A stretch of 64,000 nucleotides of DNA from an uncultured Collinsella sp. Lineage in GTDB: Bacteria > Actinomycetota > Coriobacteriia > Coriobacteriales > Coriobacteriaceae. The notes under the pieces are model-generated. The model saw only the letters and a list, made by a program, of their open reading frames with translations. It made no database searches and was not told the origin of the DNA. Made by a program: the position numbers and the translations under genes. The stretch spans positions 1 through 64,000 of the forward strand of contig CATYSO010000007.1 of assembly GCA_958412345.1 (NCBI GenBank), read 5' to 3'. Positions 8,406 through 16,815 of this stretch are shown in pieces; position 1 is the stretch's first letter, and each line of letters opens with the position of its first letter.

Positions 8406-9035
8406 ATGGCAGCTGCACAGCCGCTTAAGATTCGCATGGTTGCCGGGCTTGGCAACCCTGGCGAGGAATATGCCGAGACCCGCCACAACGCCGGCTTTAA
8501 GGCGATCGACGAGCTGGCCCGTCAGGCCGGCGTCACGTACTGGAAAAACCAGGCCGGCGCCGAGGTCGCGCTCATCAACATCAACGATCCCGAGGAAGAG
8601 GGCGGCAAGCGCCAGATTGTGCTGGTCAAGCCGCAGTCGTACATGAACACCTCGGGCGGCCCCATCTCCAAGCTCTGCCGCGAGTACAAGATCAAGGCCG
8701 AGGAGCTGCTCGTGATTCACGACGAGCTCGATATTCCCGCCGGCGACGTGCGCGTCAAGGTGGGCGGCGGTCATGCCGGCCACAACGGACTGCGCTCGAT
8801 TATCGACAAGATGGGCAGCCGCGACTTTAGCCGTATCCGCACCGGCATCGGCAACCCTCCTGGCAAGATGGCCGTCGCCGACTACGTACTTAAGCAGCTG
8901 CGCGCCCGCGAGGCCGAGGATTTCCAGGACACCTGCGCCCGTGCCGCCGACGCCGCCGGCCTGGCAATCGTGCACGGCGTGGTCTACGCCCGCGACCACG
9001 TCAACGGCGCCGCCTCCGCCAACGGCAAGCACTAA
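8406..9035 (+). CDS. pth: Peptidyl-tRNA hydrolase
   Basis: Releases tRNA from stalled peptidyl-tRNA in the cytoplasm, an essential recycling step. The family motifs are all visible: GLGNPGEEYAETRHNAGF with the catalytic His, SYMNTSGG, HDELDIPAG and GGGHAGHNGLRS. The length of 209 residues is normal, with a short unstructured tail (ASANGKH). GAAAGGA lies seven to eight bases before the ATG. It is followed immediately by a GGGACAG-type hairpin overlapping the stop codon, and then by a strong terminator. Confidence 0.96.
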   Translation: MAAAQPLKIRMVAGLGNPGEEYAETRHNAGFKAIDELARQAGVTYWKNQAGAEVALININDPEEEGGKRQIVLVKPQSYMNTSGGPISKLCREYKIKAEELLVIHDELDIPAGDVRVKVGGGHAGHNGLRSIIDKMGSRDFSRIRTGIGNPPGKMAVADYVLKQLRAREAEDFQDTCARAADAAGLAIVHGVVYARDHVNGAASANGKH

Positions 9036-9074
9036 AACCTACCGGTTAGGGACAGGTTTGTTTTGGTAGGTTTT
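9034..9074 (+). repeat. GGGACAG hairpin at the pth stop codon
   Basis: Arms AAAACCTACC and GGTAGGTTTT enclose TAGGGACAGGTTTG. It is one member of a family of about nine hairpins in this window that share a GGGACAG core. A degenerate half copy with the core reversed lies near 9211-9235. Confidence 0.7.
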
Positions 9075-9140
9075 ACCTGCGGAAACACCGCAACGGCCAC
9101 ATCGCAATAAGCACCCTGTCGCCATACATACGCAACGCCC

Positions 9141-9184
9141 CAAAGGGGGCCGGTCTCACCGCAACGCGAGGCCGGCCCCCTTTG
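9141..9184 (+). terminator. Strong GC-rich terminator hairpin
   Basis: Arms AAAGGGGGCCGGTCTC and GAGGCCGGCCCCCTTT around a short loop. It could serve pth, or both directions. The surrounding stretch to 9409 holds only this hairpin and the half repeat. Confidence 0.75.
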
Positions 9185-9409
9185 CCGTTTTGCCTGATAA
9201 AACCGATCAAAATGAACCTGTCCCTTTTTGGTAGGCCAGACGGGATAAACCGTTTTCCCACCTGCCGAAGAAACACGTAAGTGACATGACCATGAGGGTA
9301 TAATTTGCACCGTATGTCTGCACAACGCCTGTGCGCGTACGGTTTTATTCGGGCTACCGTCCATTTCCGTGGAGGCACGGTTCGGCAGCCCTTACAAGAG
9401 AGGGGTTCT

Positions 9410-10249
9410 ATGTATAAGATCCTGGAGAAGACGCAGTTCTCGGAGAAGGTGTTCAAGTTCCGCATCGAGGCGCCTGCAATCGCCAAACATGCGCACGCTG
9501 GACAGTTCCTCATGGTTCGCGCCAACGAGACGGGCGAGCGCGTCCCGTTTACCCTGGCCGGCTGGAACGGTGACGAGGGCTGGGTCGAGTTCATCTTCAT
9601 GGTGATCGGCAAGACCACCGAGATGCTGTCCACCTATGAGGCCGGCGAGTCGCTGCGCGACGTCGTGGGCCCGCTGGGCGTTCCCACCGAGATGGCCGAG
9701 GGCCCCTGCGCCGTCATTGGCGGCGGCGTCGGCCTGGCAATTGCCTTCCCGGTCGCTAAGCACCTGGTCGAGACCGGCCACGAGGTGCACGCCATCATGG
9801 GCGCCCGCACCAAGGACCTCCTGCTCATGGAGGACCAGTTCCGCGAGCTCCTCGACGAGGACCACATCCACATCACCACCGACGACGGCTCCTACGGCGA
9901 GCAGGGCGTTGTCACCGCTCCGCTGGAGCGCCTGCTGCAGGACAAGGCCGTGAGCCAAGTCTTCTGCGTCGGCCCCGTTCCGATGATGAAGTTCTCGACC
10001 CTCACCGCCCAGAAGTACGACACCCCCATCACCGCGTCGCTCAACCCCATCATGGTTGACGGCACCGGCATGTGCGGCTGCTGCCGCGTCGAGGTGGGCG
10101 GCGTGACCAAGTTCGCTTGCGTCGACGGTCCCGACTTCGATGCCACCCTGGTCGACTGGGATGACCTTCGTGCCCGCCAGGCCGCTTACCGTTCCGAAGA
10201 GGGCGAGTCCCTCAAGGCCTATGAGGAAAAGAGCTGCGCATGCCACTAG
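9410..10249 (+). CDS. FAD/NAD-binding electron-transfer subunit (SudB/NfnA type)
   Basis: A 279-residue cytoplasmic flavoprotein like the small subunit of sulfide dehydrogenase, NfnAB, or dihydroorotate dehydrogenase PyrK. It has the FAD-binding RVPFTLAGW, a nucleotide-binding GGGVGLAIAFPVAKHL, and a C-terminal cluster region MCGCCRVEVGG followed by FACVDGPDF with Cys ligands for a 2Fe-2S centre. A GAGAGGGG precedes the ATG. Its last ten bases overlap the next gene, a glutamate-synthase-type large subunit. The two products therefore probably form one complex passing electrons between NADH, NADPH and ferredoxin. Which reaction dominates cannot be told. Confidence 0.85.
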   Translation: MYKILEKTQFSEKVFKFRIEAPAIAKHAHAGQFLMVRANETGERVPFTLAGWNGDEGWVEFIFMVIGKTTEMLSTYEAGESLRDVVGPLGVPTEMAEGPCAVIGGGVGLAIAFPVAKHLVETGHEVHAIMGARTKDLLLMEDQFRELLDEDHIHITTDDGSYGEQGVVTAPLERLLQDKAVSQVFCVGPVPMMKFSTLTAQKYDTPITASLNPIMVDGTGMCGCCRVEVGGVTKFACVDGPDFDATLVDWDDLRARQAAYRSEEGESLKAYEEKSCACH

Positions 10250-11649
10250 TTAACGGTCGTTTCGTTGCCGATATGAAGTCGCCCCGCACCCCCGATAACG
10301 AGGAGCCGGCTGCCGAGCGCGCCTGCGACTTCCGCCCCGTCGACAAGGGCTTCACCGAGGAGATGGCGCTGGCCGAGGCCGAGCGCTGCCTCAACTGCAA
10401 GAAGCCGTTCTGTGTTGAGGGCTGCCCCGTCAACATCAACATCCCTCGCTTTATCGAGCAGATCCGCGAGAAGGACTTTGGCGGCGCTCTCGATACCATC
10501 CGCGAGGACTCCATGCTTCCCGCCATCTGCGGCCGCGTCTGCCCGCAGGAGAACCAGTGCGAGGGCAAGTGCATCCGTGGCAAGAAGTCCGAGCCCGTGG
10601 CCATCGGCCAGCTCGAGCGCTTCCTGGGTGACCGCCCCGAGCTCGCCTCCACGCCCAAGATGGCCCCCAAGAACGGCAAGAAGGTCGCCGTGGTCGGCTC
10701 CGGCCCGTCCGGCATCACCTGCGCCGGCGAGCTCGCCCGTAACGGCTTTGACGTCACCGTCTCCGAGGCCTTCTTCACCGGCGGCGGCGTGCTGGTCTAC
10801 GGCATCCCCGAGTTCCGTCTGCCCAAGGCGGTCGTCAAGCGCGAGATTGACGGCCTGGAGGACATGGGCGTCAAGTTTGAGTACAACTCCGTCGTGGGCA
10901 ACATGGCCACGGCCGAGGAGCTGTTCGAGCAGGGCTTCGACGCCATCTACGTGGCGACCGGCGCTGGCCTGCCCAAGTTCCTCAACGTCCCCGGCGAGAA
11001 CCTGCCCAACGTCTTCTTCGCCAACGAGTACCTCACCCGCGTGAACCTGATGAAGGCCAACAAGTTCCCCGAGTACGACACCCCCACCAAGCACGGCAAG
11101 AACGTCGTCGTCTTTGGTGGCGGCAACGTGGCTATGGACGCCGTCCGTACCGCCAAGCGCCTGGGCGCCGAGCACGCCATCATCGCCTACCGTCGTACCG
11201 AGGACGAGATGCCCTGCCGTCGCGCCGAGCTGCACCACGCTAAGGCCGAGGGCGTCGAGGTTCTGCCGCTCGTCTCCCCGCTCGAGTTTGTCGCTGGCGA
11301 GGATGGCTCCGTGTGCGCCGTCAAGGTCCAGAAGATGGAGCTCGGCGAGCCCGACGAGTCCGGCCGTCGTCGTCCGGTTGCCATCGAGGGCGCCATCGAG
11401 GAGATCCCCTGCGATGTCGCGATCTCGGCTATCGGCACCAACGCCAACCCCTTCGCTGCCAAGATCGGCGGCAAGATGGAGCTCAACAAGTGGGGCTACA
11501 TCGTTGCCGACGAGGAGACCGGCCAGACCACCGATCCCCGCATCTGGGCCGGCGGCGACATCGTCACCGGTGCCGCTACGGTCATTCTGGCGATGGGCGC
11601 CGGCAAGAAGGCCGCCGCTTCCATCACCAAGAGCCTGCTGGGCGAGTAA
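10240..11649 (+). CDS. gltA: Glutamate synthase/NfnB-type NADPH oxidoreductase
   Basis: A 469-residue protein of the family shared by homotetrameric NADPH glutamate synthase and NfnB/SudA. The N-terminal Cys-rich part CLNCKKPFCVEGCPV and CGRVCPQENQCEGKC binds 4Fe-4S clusters. VVGSGPSGI is the FAD site, VFGGGNVAMDAVRTAKRLG the NADPH site, and WAGGDIVTGAATVILAMGAG closes the FAD pocket. The start codon lies inside the preceding gene, indicating translational coupling. Together with that small subunit it more likely acts as an electron-bifurcating NfnAB-like transhydrogenase than as a true glutamate synthase; the symbol follows common annotation. Confidence 0.88.
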   Translation: MPLVNGRFVADMKSPRTPDNEEPAAERACDFRPVDKGFTEEMALAEAERCLNCKKPFCVEGCPVNINIPRFIEQIREKDFGGALDTIREDSMLPAICGRVCPQENQCEGKCIRGKKSEPVAIGQLERFLGDRPELASTPKMAPKNGKKVAVVGSGPSGITCAGELARNGFDVTVSEAFFTGGGVLVYGIPEFRLPKAVVKREIDGLEDMGVKFEYNSVVGNMATAEELFEQGFDAIYVATGAGLPKFLNVPGENLPNVFFANEYLTRVNLMKANKFPEYDTPTKHGKNVVVFGGGNVAMDAVRTAKRLGAEHAIIAYRRTEDEMPCRRAELHHAKAEGVEVLPLVSPLEFVAGEDGSVCAVKVQKMELGEPDESGRRRPVAIEGAIEEIPCDVAISAIGTNANPFAAKIGGKMELNKWGYIVADEETGQTTDPRIWAGGDIVTGAATVILAMGAGKKAAASITKSLLGE

Positions 11650-11677
11650 TCACCCGCAGCGCTAGCCATTAAACGGC

Positions 11678-11715
11678 AAAGTCCCCGTCGAGCACACGCC
11701 CGGCGGGGACTTTTT
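11678..11715 (+). terminator. Terminator after the oxidoreductase pair
   Basis: Arms AAAGTCCCCGTCG and CGGCGGGGACTTT with a TTTTT tail. Confidence 0.88.
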
Positions 11716-11729
11716 CTATGCCGCCCTCC

Positions 11730-11768
11730 CGACCACCACAAAGGGGACAGGCACCTTTGTGGTGGTCG
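11730..11768 (+). repeat. GGGACAG hairpin between convergent genes
   Basis: Arms CGACCACCACAAAG and CTTTGTGGTGGTCG enclose GGGACAGGCAC. It lies between the terminator and the 3' end of the surface-protein gene. Confidence 0.75.
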
Positions 11769-11802
11769 GAGTGATTTGACCGCCGAGCAGCAGCTGCAAA
11801 GC

Positions 11803-13788
11803 CTAGCGCTTGCGGCGCTTGGTCGCGGCGACACCGGCTGCGGCGATGGTTGCGCCGGCGATGCCTAGGGCGGCGACCGTCATCGCGGTGGTGTCGCCCG
11901 TGGCAACCAGGGCAGCGTCGGACTTCTTTGCCGGCGTGACCTTGGCAACCGTCTTGGTCGTGGTTGTCGTCGTGGTCGGCGTTGCGGCCGGCTTGGTCTC
12001 GGGCTTAACCTCAGGCTGCGGCGCCGGCTTCTCGGGATCGACCGGGGCCGGCGTAGCCTCGGGCGTAAACGTCAGATCAGTGTTGAGCCACAGGGTGTAG
12101 ATCCAACCGCTGTCGGAATCGGATACGCTATCCGCGACCTGATAGCCGCACTCCTGGCCGTTGATCACCAGCTTAGTGCTGGGCGTGAAGTAGAAGCCGC
12201 GCGCGGACTTAAGGTAGATACCGTAGCGATAGGTCACGCCAGGCTTAAAGACATCGATGTGGTTGGTAATGTTCTGGTCCCAGAACTCGACGAAATTTAC
12301 TTCGCTGCCGTCGCTACCCGTCCAGAACTCACACTGAGGGAGGGAGTTGAAGCCCGTCGGAACATTCGCCGTAAAGACCGGCTTATCGCCCGCCTTGAAG
12401 GTAGTTGTGACGCCGTTGATCTCTATAACGTCGATGGCACGCCATTCGTCGATTGGCTGCTCGCACAGCATATTGTCAGCATTGGGCGCAAAGACGCCGT
12501 TGACGGTCTTGATGTGGTGTACCCAATGGCCGTTGACATTCATTTCGCAGTCATCAGCCACAGTATTGTCGCCCTTGAGCCTCAGCTCGACGGAGTACAT
12601 GTAAAACTTGCCCTCTTCAAAGTGCTCGATCTTCCTCATGCCCGGCGTGTACTTTGCAGGATCGGAATACCAGAAAGCAACAGGCGTGAGCTCTGCAGGG
12701 TCACTGCCGTCCATTTCCTCCCAGCACTCGTAGGCGATCTCGTACTTGTCGGCGTCGGCGGCAGGAATCGTCGCGGTCGCACGCGGCGCCTCGCCGGGCG
12801 CATAGTCGGTTTTCACATCGTTGACGTTCAAATTCTCGAGGGCTTGGCTTTCTGACGCTACGAGCGTTATGGCACTGTCGATGTTGTAGCGAATATAGTA
12901 GTCATCCCTGGTTTCGTTGATGACGACCGAACCGCCCGGCCTGTAGGCGTTGAAGATGTCATCAGGGTCGCCCACGATGATATTGTCGCCCTCATAGTCG
13001 GTTCCGGTATACGTCAGTGCCGCGCCAATATAAAGAGCCTCATTGCGCGTGAGTCGATACGAGCCGCCTACCGCGCCACCCGTAAAGGTCAGTGTCAGCC
13101 TCATGTGATCGCCAACAGGCTCAAAGCGAGCCGTCACATCGGACATAGATGCGTCCTGGACTTCAGCCAGGGTGCCCGAAGCAGCATCGGCCCGGTAGTA
13201 CTTGGTTTCGACAAGTTCGCAGAGCGGCTTATCCGGCATACCGCCCTCGACATCGGGAAAATCATAGGTATACGACTGACCCTTTTCGAGTGTGACATTG
13301 CTCGGAAGCACGCAGTCCGTGTAGTGGGAAACCACGGTCGTGTTGACCTTAACACCGCCTCCGTCTGTCACATCGGTCACGCCGCAGGGCATGATGGCGT
13401 CGCTTGTCGGCGTGCCAGCGTTGTCGCTGGGGGCGTTTTGCCCGGCGGACACCACATCGCCAGAGCCGCTGCCGTCGTCAGCTGGGGTTGCCTGCTGAGG
13501 TTCAGCGGTAGTTTGCGCCACCGGAGCAGCATCGGTTGCCGGCACAGTCGCCGCAGCTGCATCCACCGTAGCCGCGGGCGTCGCCGGAGCCGTGGCAACC
13601 TCGCCCGTCACAGCAGCAGGATCCGCGCACTCGGTCGCAAGTGCAACACTCGGCAGCAGCAATTGACCAACCATAAGCGCACAAGCACCGGCGCAAGCGA
13701 TTTTGGCGCCCACGCAGCGCCAAGTACCGTGGACCAGCGAGCAGGTGCGCTCACGCTGGGTTCGCTTATCAAAGTTGCTTCCGTTCAT
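11803..13788 (-). CDS. Sortase-anchored surface protein, LPxTG-like signal
   Basis: A 661-residue secreted protein of unknown binding target. A hydrophobic signal segment (CAGACALMVGQLLLPSVALA) is followed by an Ala/Thr/Pro-rich stretch, then a large beta-rich region of repeated modules (for example KPVFTANVP, RATATIPAAD), then a Pro/Lys/Thr spacer. The C-terminus has the sorting-signal layout: LVATGD, a hydrophobic helix, and KRRKR. LVATG departs from canonical LPxTG. The ATG follows AAGGAGG by seven bases; an upstream in-frame start would run through a repeat hairpin. It is monocistronic. The only sortase in this window is class B, far away at 44-45 kb. Confidence 0.75.
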   Translation of the reverse strand: MNGSNFDKRTQRERTCSLVHGTWRCVGAKIACAGACALMVGQLLLPSVALATECADPAAVTGEVATAPATPAATVDAAAATVPATDAAPVAQTTAEPQQATPADDGSGSGDVVSAGQNAPSDNAGTPTSDAIMPCGVTDVTDGGGVKVNTTVVSHYTDCVLPSNVTLEKGQSYTYDFPDVEGGMPDKPLCELVETKYYRADAASGTLAEVQDASMSDVTARFEPVGDHMRLTLTFTGGAVGGSYRLTRNEALYIGAALTYTGTDYEGDNIIVGDPDDIFNAYRPGGSVVINETRDDYYIRYNIDSAITLVASESQALENLNVNDVKTDYAPGEAPRATATIPAADADKYEIAYECWEEMDGSDPAELTPVAFWYSDPAKYTPGMRKIEHFEEGKFYMYSVELRLKGDNTVADDCEMNVNGHWVHHIKTVNGVFAPNADNMLCEQPIDEWRAIDVIEINGVTTTFKAGDKPVFTANVPTGFNSLPQCEFWTGSDGSEVNFVEFWDQNITNHIDVFKPGVTYRYGIYLKSARGFYFTPSTKLVINGQECGYQVADSVSDSDSGWIYTLWLNTDLTFTPEATPAPVDPEKPAPQPEVKPETKPAATPTTTTTTTKTVAKVTPAKKSDAALVATGDTTAMTVAALGIAGATIAAAGVAATKRRKR

Positions 13789-13814
13789 AACGGCCTCCTT
13801 GGTCGAAAGGCTAT

Positions 13815-13847
13815 ACCACCACAAAGGTGCCTGTCCCCTTTGCGGTA
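13815..13847 (-). repeat. GGGACAG hairpin 5' of the surface-protein gene
   Basis: Arms ACCACCACAAAG and CTTTGCGGTAGC enclose GTGCCTGTCCC. The right arm carries two changes, so the stem is weaker than in sister copies. It lies just upstream of the ribosome site of the minus-strand gene, where it could be part of a leader. Confidence 0.65.
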
Positions 13848-14015
13848 GCCCTGTACTACCAAGGTGCGCCCAACGACGACGCATGCCTAGGTTCGTAGAT
13901 ACGAACCCCTATGACTACCTGCGGTTTAATTCAAAATGGTTTCCATACCGCCGCGCTCGTCCCGGGGACGCTACAATCGAGGACACGACCGTTCCGTCCG
14001 CCCAAAGGACCACCC

Positions 14016-15419
14016 TTGAACCTGAGCAAGCAAAAAATCAATGCGCTTCTGGCACTCGCTCTCTTTACCTTTGTCTTCCTCGCCGCCGAGTTTCGCTTCG
14101 ACATCAATGTCGGGCTGCTCGCCGGTGCCGAGCGCGTCGTGATCGCACAGGGCTTCATCCTTGGCGCCAGCGTGATCGGCTTTATCGGATACGCCTCACT
14201 GCTCGGGCACGCGCAGCGCAAAGGCCAACCTCAGGCAGTCGCCAGCGCCGCTGCCCCCATCGCCATCGTTGGCTTAACTCAGATTCAATCCCCCACGGGT
14301 CCGCTTGCGCTCGAGATTCTAGGATGCGTTGCATTCCTTGGGCTCGGCCTGCTGGGCGCCGCGGCACACCACGCCTTCGCGATGACATTCCAAGACGATT
14401 CCAAGCTCGCCACCGGCGCAGGGGCTGCCTATGCCGCAGGCATCCTCCTACAGTTTGCCCTTAACCTGCTCGATTGCGGCGGCATCGTCGAGCTCATCAT
14501 TCTAGGCGCGGCAACGATCGTCATCTCCACCCTCAGCGCCGCGCGCCAAGAAGTGGCCGATAACCCCAGCGACGACATCAATCCCTTTGCCGAGCCCTCG
14601 CACGCCCTCGCCAAACAGGCGTGTTGGAGCATCGCGCTCGTCATGATTCTCGCCTGTCTTTTTTCCACGCTCGACAACGTAGTCACGTTCTCCAACGCCC
14701 ACGGCACCATCGCCGTGCAAACCTGGCCGCGCCTCTTTTTGGCAGCAAGCGGACTCGTCGCCGGCCTTATCTTTGACCTTGCCGAACGTCGCTACATGGG
14801 CTTGGTCATGCTTGGTGTTACGGTACTCTCCACCATTTCCATCTTGGCCGTGGAAGCCGGCGCCGACCCCAATCTGGGCCTCGTCGTCTTTTATCTAAGC
14901 TCCGGCTTTTTCGTCACGTTCTTTACCGCCACGTTTACGCAGTTGGCACCGCGCATGCATGCACCCGCCCTTTGGGCCGGAATGGGCCGCGCCGCCAACA
15001 ACGTGTGCGCGTTCACCACGTCGGGCATCTCGCTAGCGCTTGTGACCTCGGGCAACGTCGCCCTCATCATGATCGTCGCGCTCGTGCTGCTCGTCGCCGC
15101 CTGCGTGGCGTTCGTTGCCGCCGGCCTGTTCCGCCTACCCCAAACCGAGCAGGAGCGCGAGCATCAACAGCTTGCCGAGGAAGCGCTCGCGGCGCCGACC
15201 GTCGAGGAGCAGCGCCAAGCCTTCATCACCGACCACGGCCTCACCCCACGCGAAGTCGACGTGCTCATGGCCGTGACCCAAGACGAGCGCCCGCTCAAAC
15301 AGGTCGCCGAGGAGCTCGGCATCTCGATGCGCATGGTGCAGCGCCACCTGAGCTCCATCTACCAAAAAACCGACACGCAAACGCGCGCCGGTCTCACCAA
15401 AGCCTTCCCCTCCGCCTAA
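14016..15419 (+). CDS. LuxR regulator fused to 12-helix membrane domain
   Basis: The first 390 or so residues form about twelve hydrophobic helices, like a transporter. The last 65 are a LuxR-type helix-turn-helix: LTPREVDVLMAVTQDERPLKQVAEELGISMRMVQRHLSSIYQKTDTQTR. This architecture is characteristic of Coriobacteriia, where such proteins are thought to be membrane-bound one-component regulators; the ligand and targets are unknown. I prefer the TTG start because AAAGGA lies six bases before it and the protein then begins MNLSKQKINALLALALF. An ATG at 13911 is in frame but adds 35 unlikely residues. The neighbours are not obviously related. Confidence 0.8.
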   Translation: MNLSKQKINALLALALFTFVFLAAEFRFDINVGLLAGAERVVIAQGFILGASVIGFIGYASLLGHAQRKGQPQAVASAAAPIAIVGLTQIQSPTGPLALEILGCVAFLGLGLLGAAAHHAFAMTFQDDSKLATGAGAAYAAGILLQFALNLLDCGGIVELIILGAATIVISTLSAARQEVADNPSDDINPFAEPSHALAKQACWSIALVMILACLFSTLDNVVTFSNAHGTIAVQTWPRLFLAASGLVAGLIFDLAERRYMGLVMLGVTVLSTISILAVEAGADPNLGLVVFYLSSGFFVTFFTATFTQLAPRMHAPALWAGMGRAANNVCAFTTSGISLALVTSGNVALIMIVALVLLVAACVAFVAAGLFRLPQTEQEREHQQLAEEALAAPTVEEQRQAFITDHGLTPREVDVLMAVTQDERPLKQVAEELGISMRMVQRHLSSIYQKTDTQTRAGLTKAFPSA

Positions 15420-15421
15420 AA

Positions 15422-15460
15422 AACCACCACAAAGGTGCCTGTCCCCTTTGTGGTGGTTTT
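15422..15460 (+). repeat. GGGACAG hairpin after the LuxR gene
   Basis: Arms AACCACCACAAAG and CTTTGTGGTGGTT enclose GTGCCTGTCCC. It starts within a few bases of the stop codon and ends in TTTT. This copy could act as a bidirectional terminator between two converging genes. Confidence 0.8.
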
Positions 15461-15491
15461 AAACGGCAGCGGTTCCTCGCAGGAACAATCC

Positions 15492-16607
15492 CTAACAAAG
15501 AGACGCTACATATCGACCGAAGCCCGGCAGCGCAAACTCGAAACGCCCTTGCAAGGGTTCTTCAATCACCCCTGCCTCAATCAGACGTTTCTTATATGTC
15601 GAAATCGAACCGGAGCTTTTCTTAAGCCTCGCAGCCAATTCTTGCCTGGTCGTCGTCCCCACCGGATTCATTGCGCGAAGGAAATCCAAGTCCCCCTGCG
15701 AAAGCTCTGCCGCAGTCGAGGCAAAAACACGCGATTCGAGCTCCTCCTGCGCAAGCTTCGCACCTCGTTCGACATCTTCGAGGGAAACCTCAGGCGCCTG
15801 GCGCGAAGCGTTCCACGCCCGATATCCCACCAACTGGAACATAAATGGAAAGCCATCGATCGCCTCGGCAGCACGGTCGACTGCCTCATCCGAAATCGTC
15901 TTGCCGCCGTCTTCGATCGTCAGCCGGAACGCTTCCTTTACATCAGTCGGCGAAATAGATTCCAACGAATGCTGGGCGGCGCGACGAAGAAACGAAGTCG
16001 ATTTTCCCGTCAGCAGCGCCAGCACGCGAAACGGCAGCCCCGCCATTAGCAAAGCCACCTTTTTGTTCTCGCTCACAAAATGCTGGTAAGTGGTAACGAG
16101 CTCCGTCATTTGCGCAAACGATGCATCCACTTCGTCGACGGCGATAAGCACCCCGGTATCAGTCGCTTCAAGCTGAGCAAACAGAGCGTTCATCTTGGTG
16201 CGCCAGTTGGCACCACCATATTCAACGTCAACGTTTTCCCAGCTCATACTCCCTATGGGAGCAATTCCAACGCTGGTCAAGCGCTTAGAGACGGGCTTTT
16301 CAATCAGAGAGGCAGCCGATTCGTTGAGACGCTGCAAAATGTCCTCGAGCATTCCATCCGAAGCCGTCACATTCGCCGTAATCCAGCCCTCTTGCTGTGC
16401 GCGATACGACAGATATGCCAAAAGTGCCGTTTTGCCTGTCCCGCGCGCGCCGTAGAAAATCGAGCATAGGTTGGGGTCGGAATCGGCGCTTTCAAACGCC
16501 AGCACCATATCATCAATGATTTGCTCACGGCCGGCCATGTATGCCGGTACACGTCCGAACATCGGCGTGAACGGATTTGCCTGCCTGCACGCTGTTGCTG
16601 CCGCCAT
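15492..16607 (-). CDS. AAA+ ATPase with C-terminal helix-turn-helix
   Basis: A 371-residue P-loop ATPase of the archaeal-ATPase/STAND-like type. Walker A is FYGARGTGKTALL, Walker B is VLIAVDEVD, and the sensor-like stretch LLMAGLP follows. The C-terminal 60 residues (TTTRQELAARLKKSSGSISTYKKRLIEAGVI) look like a winged helix. The biological role of such stand-alone ATPases is not established. AGGGAGG supports the start. The region directly upstream carries an eight-unit TTGAG array with regular spacing, so autoregulation by the winged helix is a reasonable idea. No partner gene is adjacent. Confidence 0.75.
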   Translation of the reverse strand: MAAATACRQANPFTPMFGRVPAYMAGREQIIDDMVLAFESADSDPNLCSIFYGARGTGKTALLAYLSYRAQQEGWITANVTASDGMLEDILQRLNESAASLIEKPVSKRLTSVGIAPIGSMSWENVDVEYGGANWRTKMNALFAQLEATDTGVLIAVDEVDASFAQMTELVTTYQHFVSENKKVALLMAGLPFRVLALLTGKSTSFLRRAAQHSLESISPTDVKEAFRLTIEDGGKTISDEAVDRAAEAIDGFPFMFQLVGYRAWNASRQAPEVSLEDVERGAKLAQEELESRVFASTAAELSQGDLDFLRAMNPVGTTTRQELAARLKKSSGSISTYKKRLIEAGVIEEPLQGRFEFALPGFGRYVASLC

Positions 16608-16652
16608 AAAGCCTCCCTTGGACTTGCGTAATTCAATTATGCCCTATTATCT

Positions 16653-16723
16653 TTGAGTGATTTGAGCGCCGTTAAGTTTTTTGAGCTTCTTTGAGTTTCT
16701 TGAGCATCCTTGAGTTCTTTGAG
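16653..16723 (-). promoter_or_regulatory. TTGAG tandem array upstream of ATPase gene
   Basis: TTGAG on the plus strand (CTCAA on the coding strand) begins at 16653, 16662, 16681, 16691, 16700, 16710 and 16719, with a one-base variant TTAAG at 16672. Spacings alternate 9 and 10 bases throughout. The 9.5-base average is not a codon multiple, so this is not a protein repeat. The array lies 45-115 bases before the ATPase start codon. Confidence 0.6.
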
Positions 16724-16768
16724 CGAACGACCATCAGCAGCGTCGGTTGCCCTCCTCGGCTTAAAACA

Positions 16769-16809
16769 AAAACCACCACAAAGGTGCCTGTCCCCTTTGT
16801 GGTGGTTTT
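16769..16809 (-). repeat. GGGACAG hairpin after the cytidylate-kinase-like gene
   Basis: Arms AAACCACCACAAAG and CTTTGTGGTGGTTT enclose GTGCCTGTCCC. It begins a few bases past the stop codon of the minus-strand gene and resembles a terminator. Confidence 0.8.
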
Positions 16810-16815
16810 GACCAT

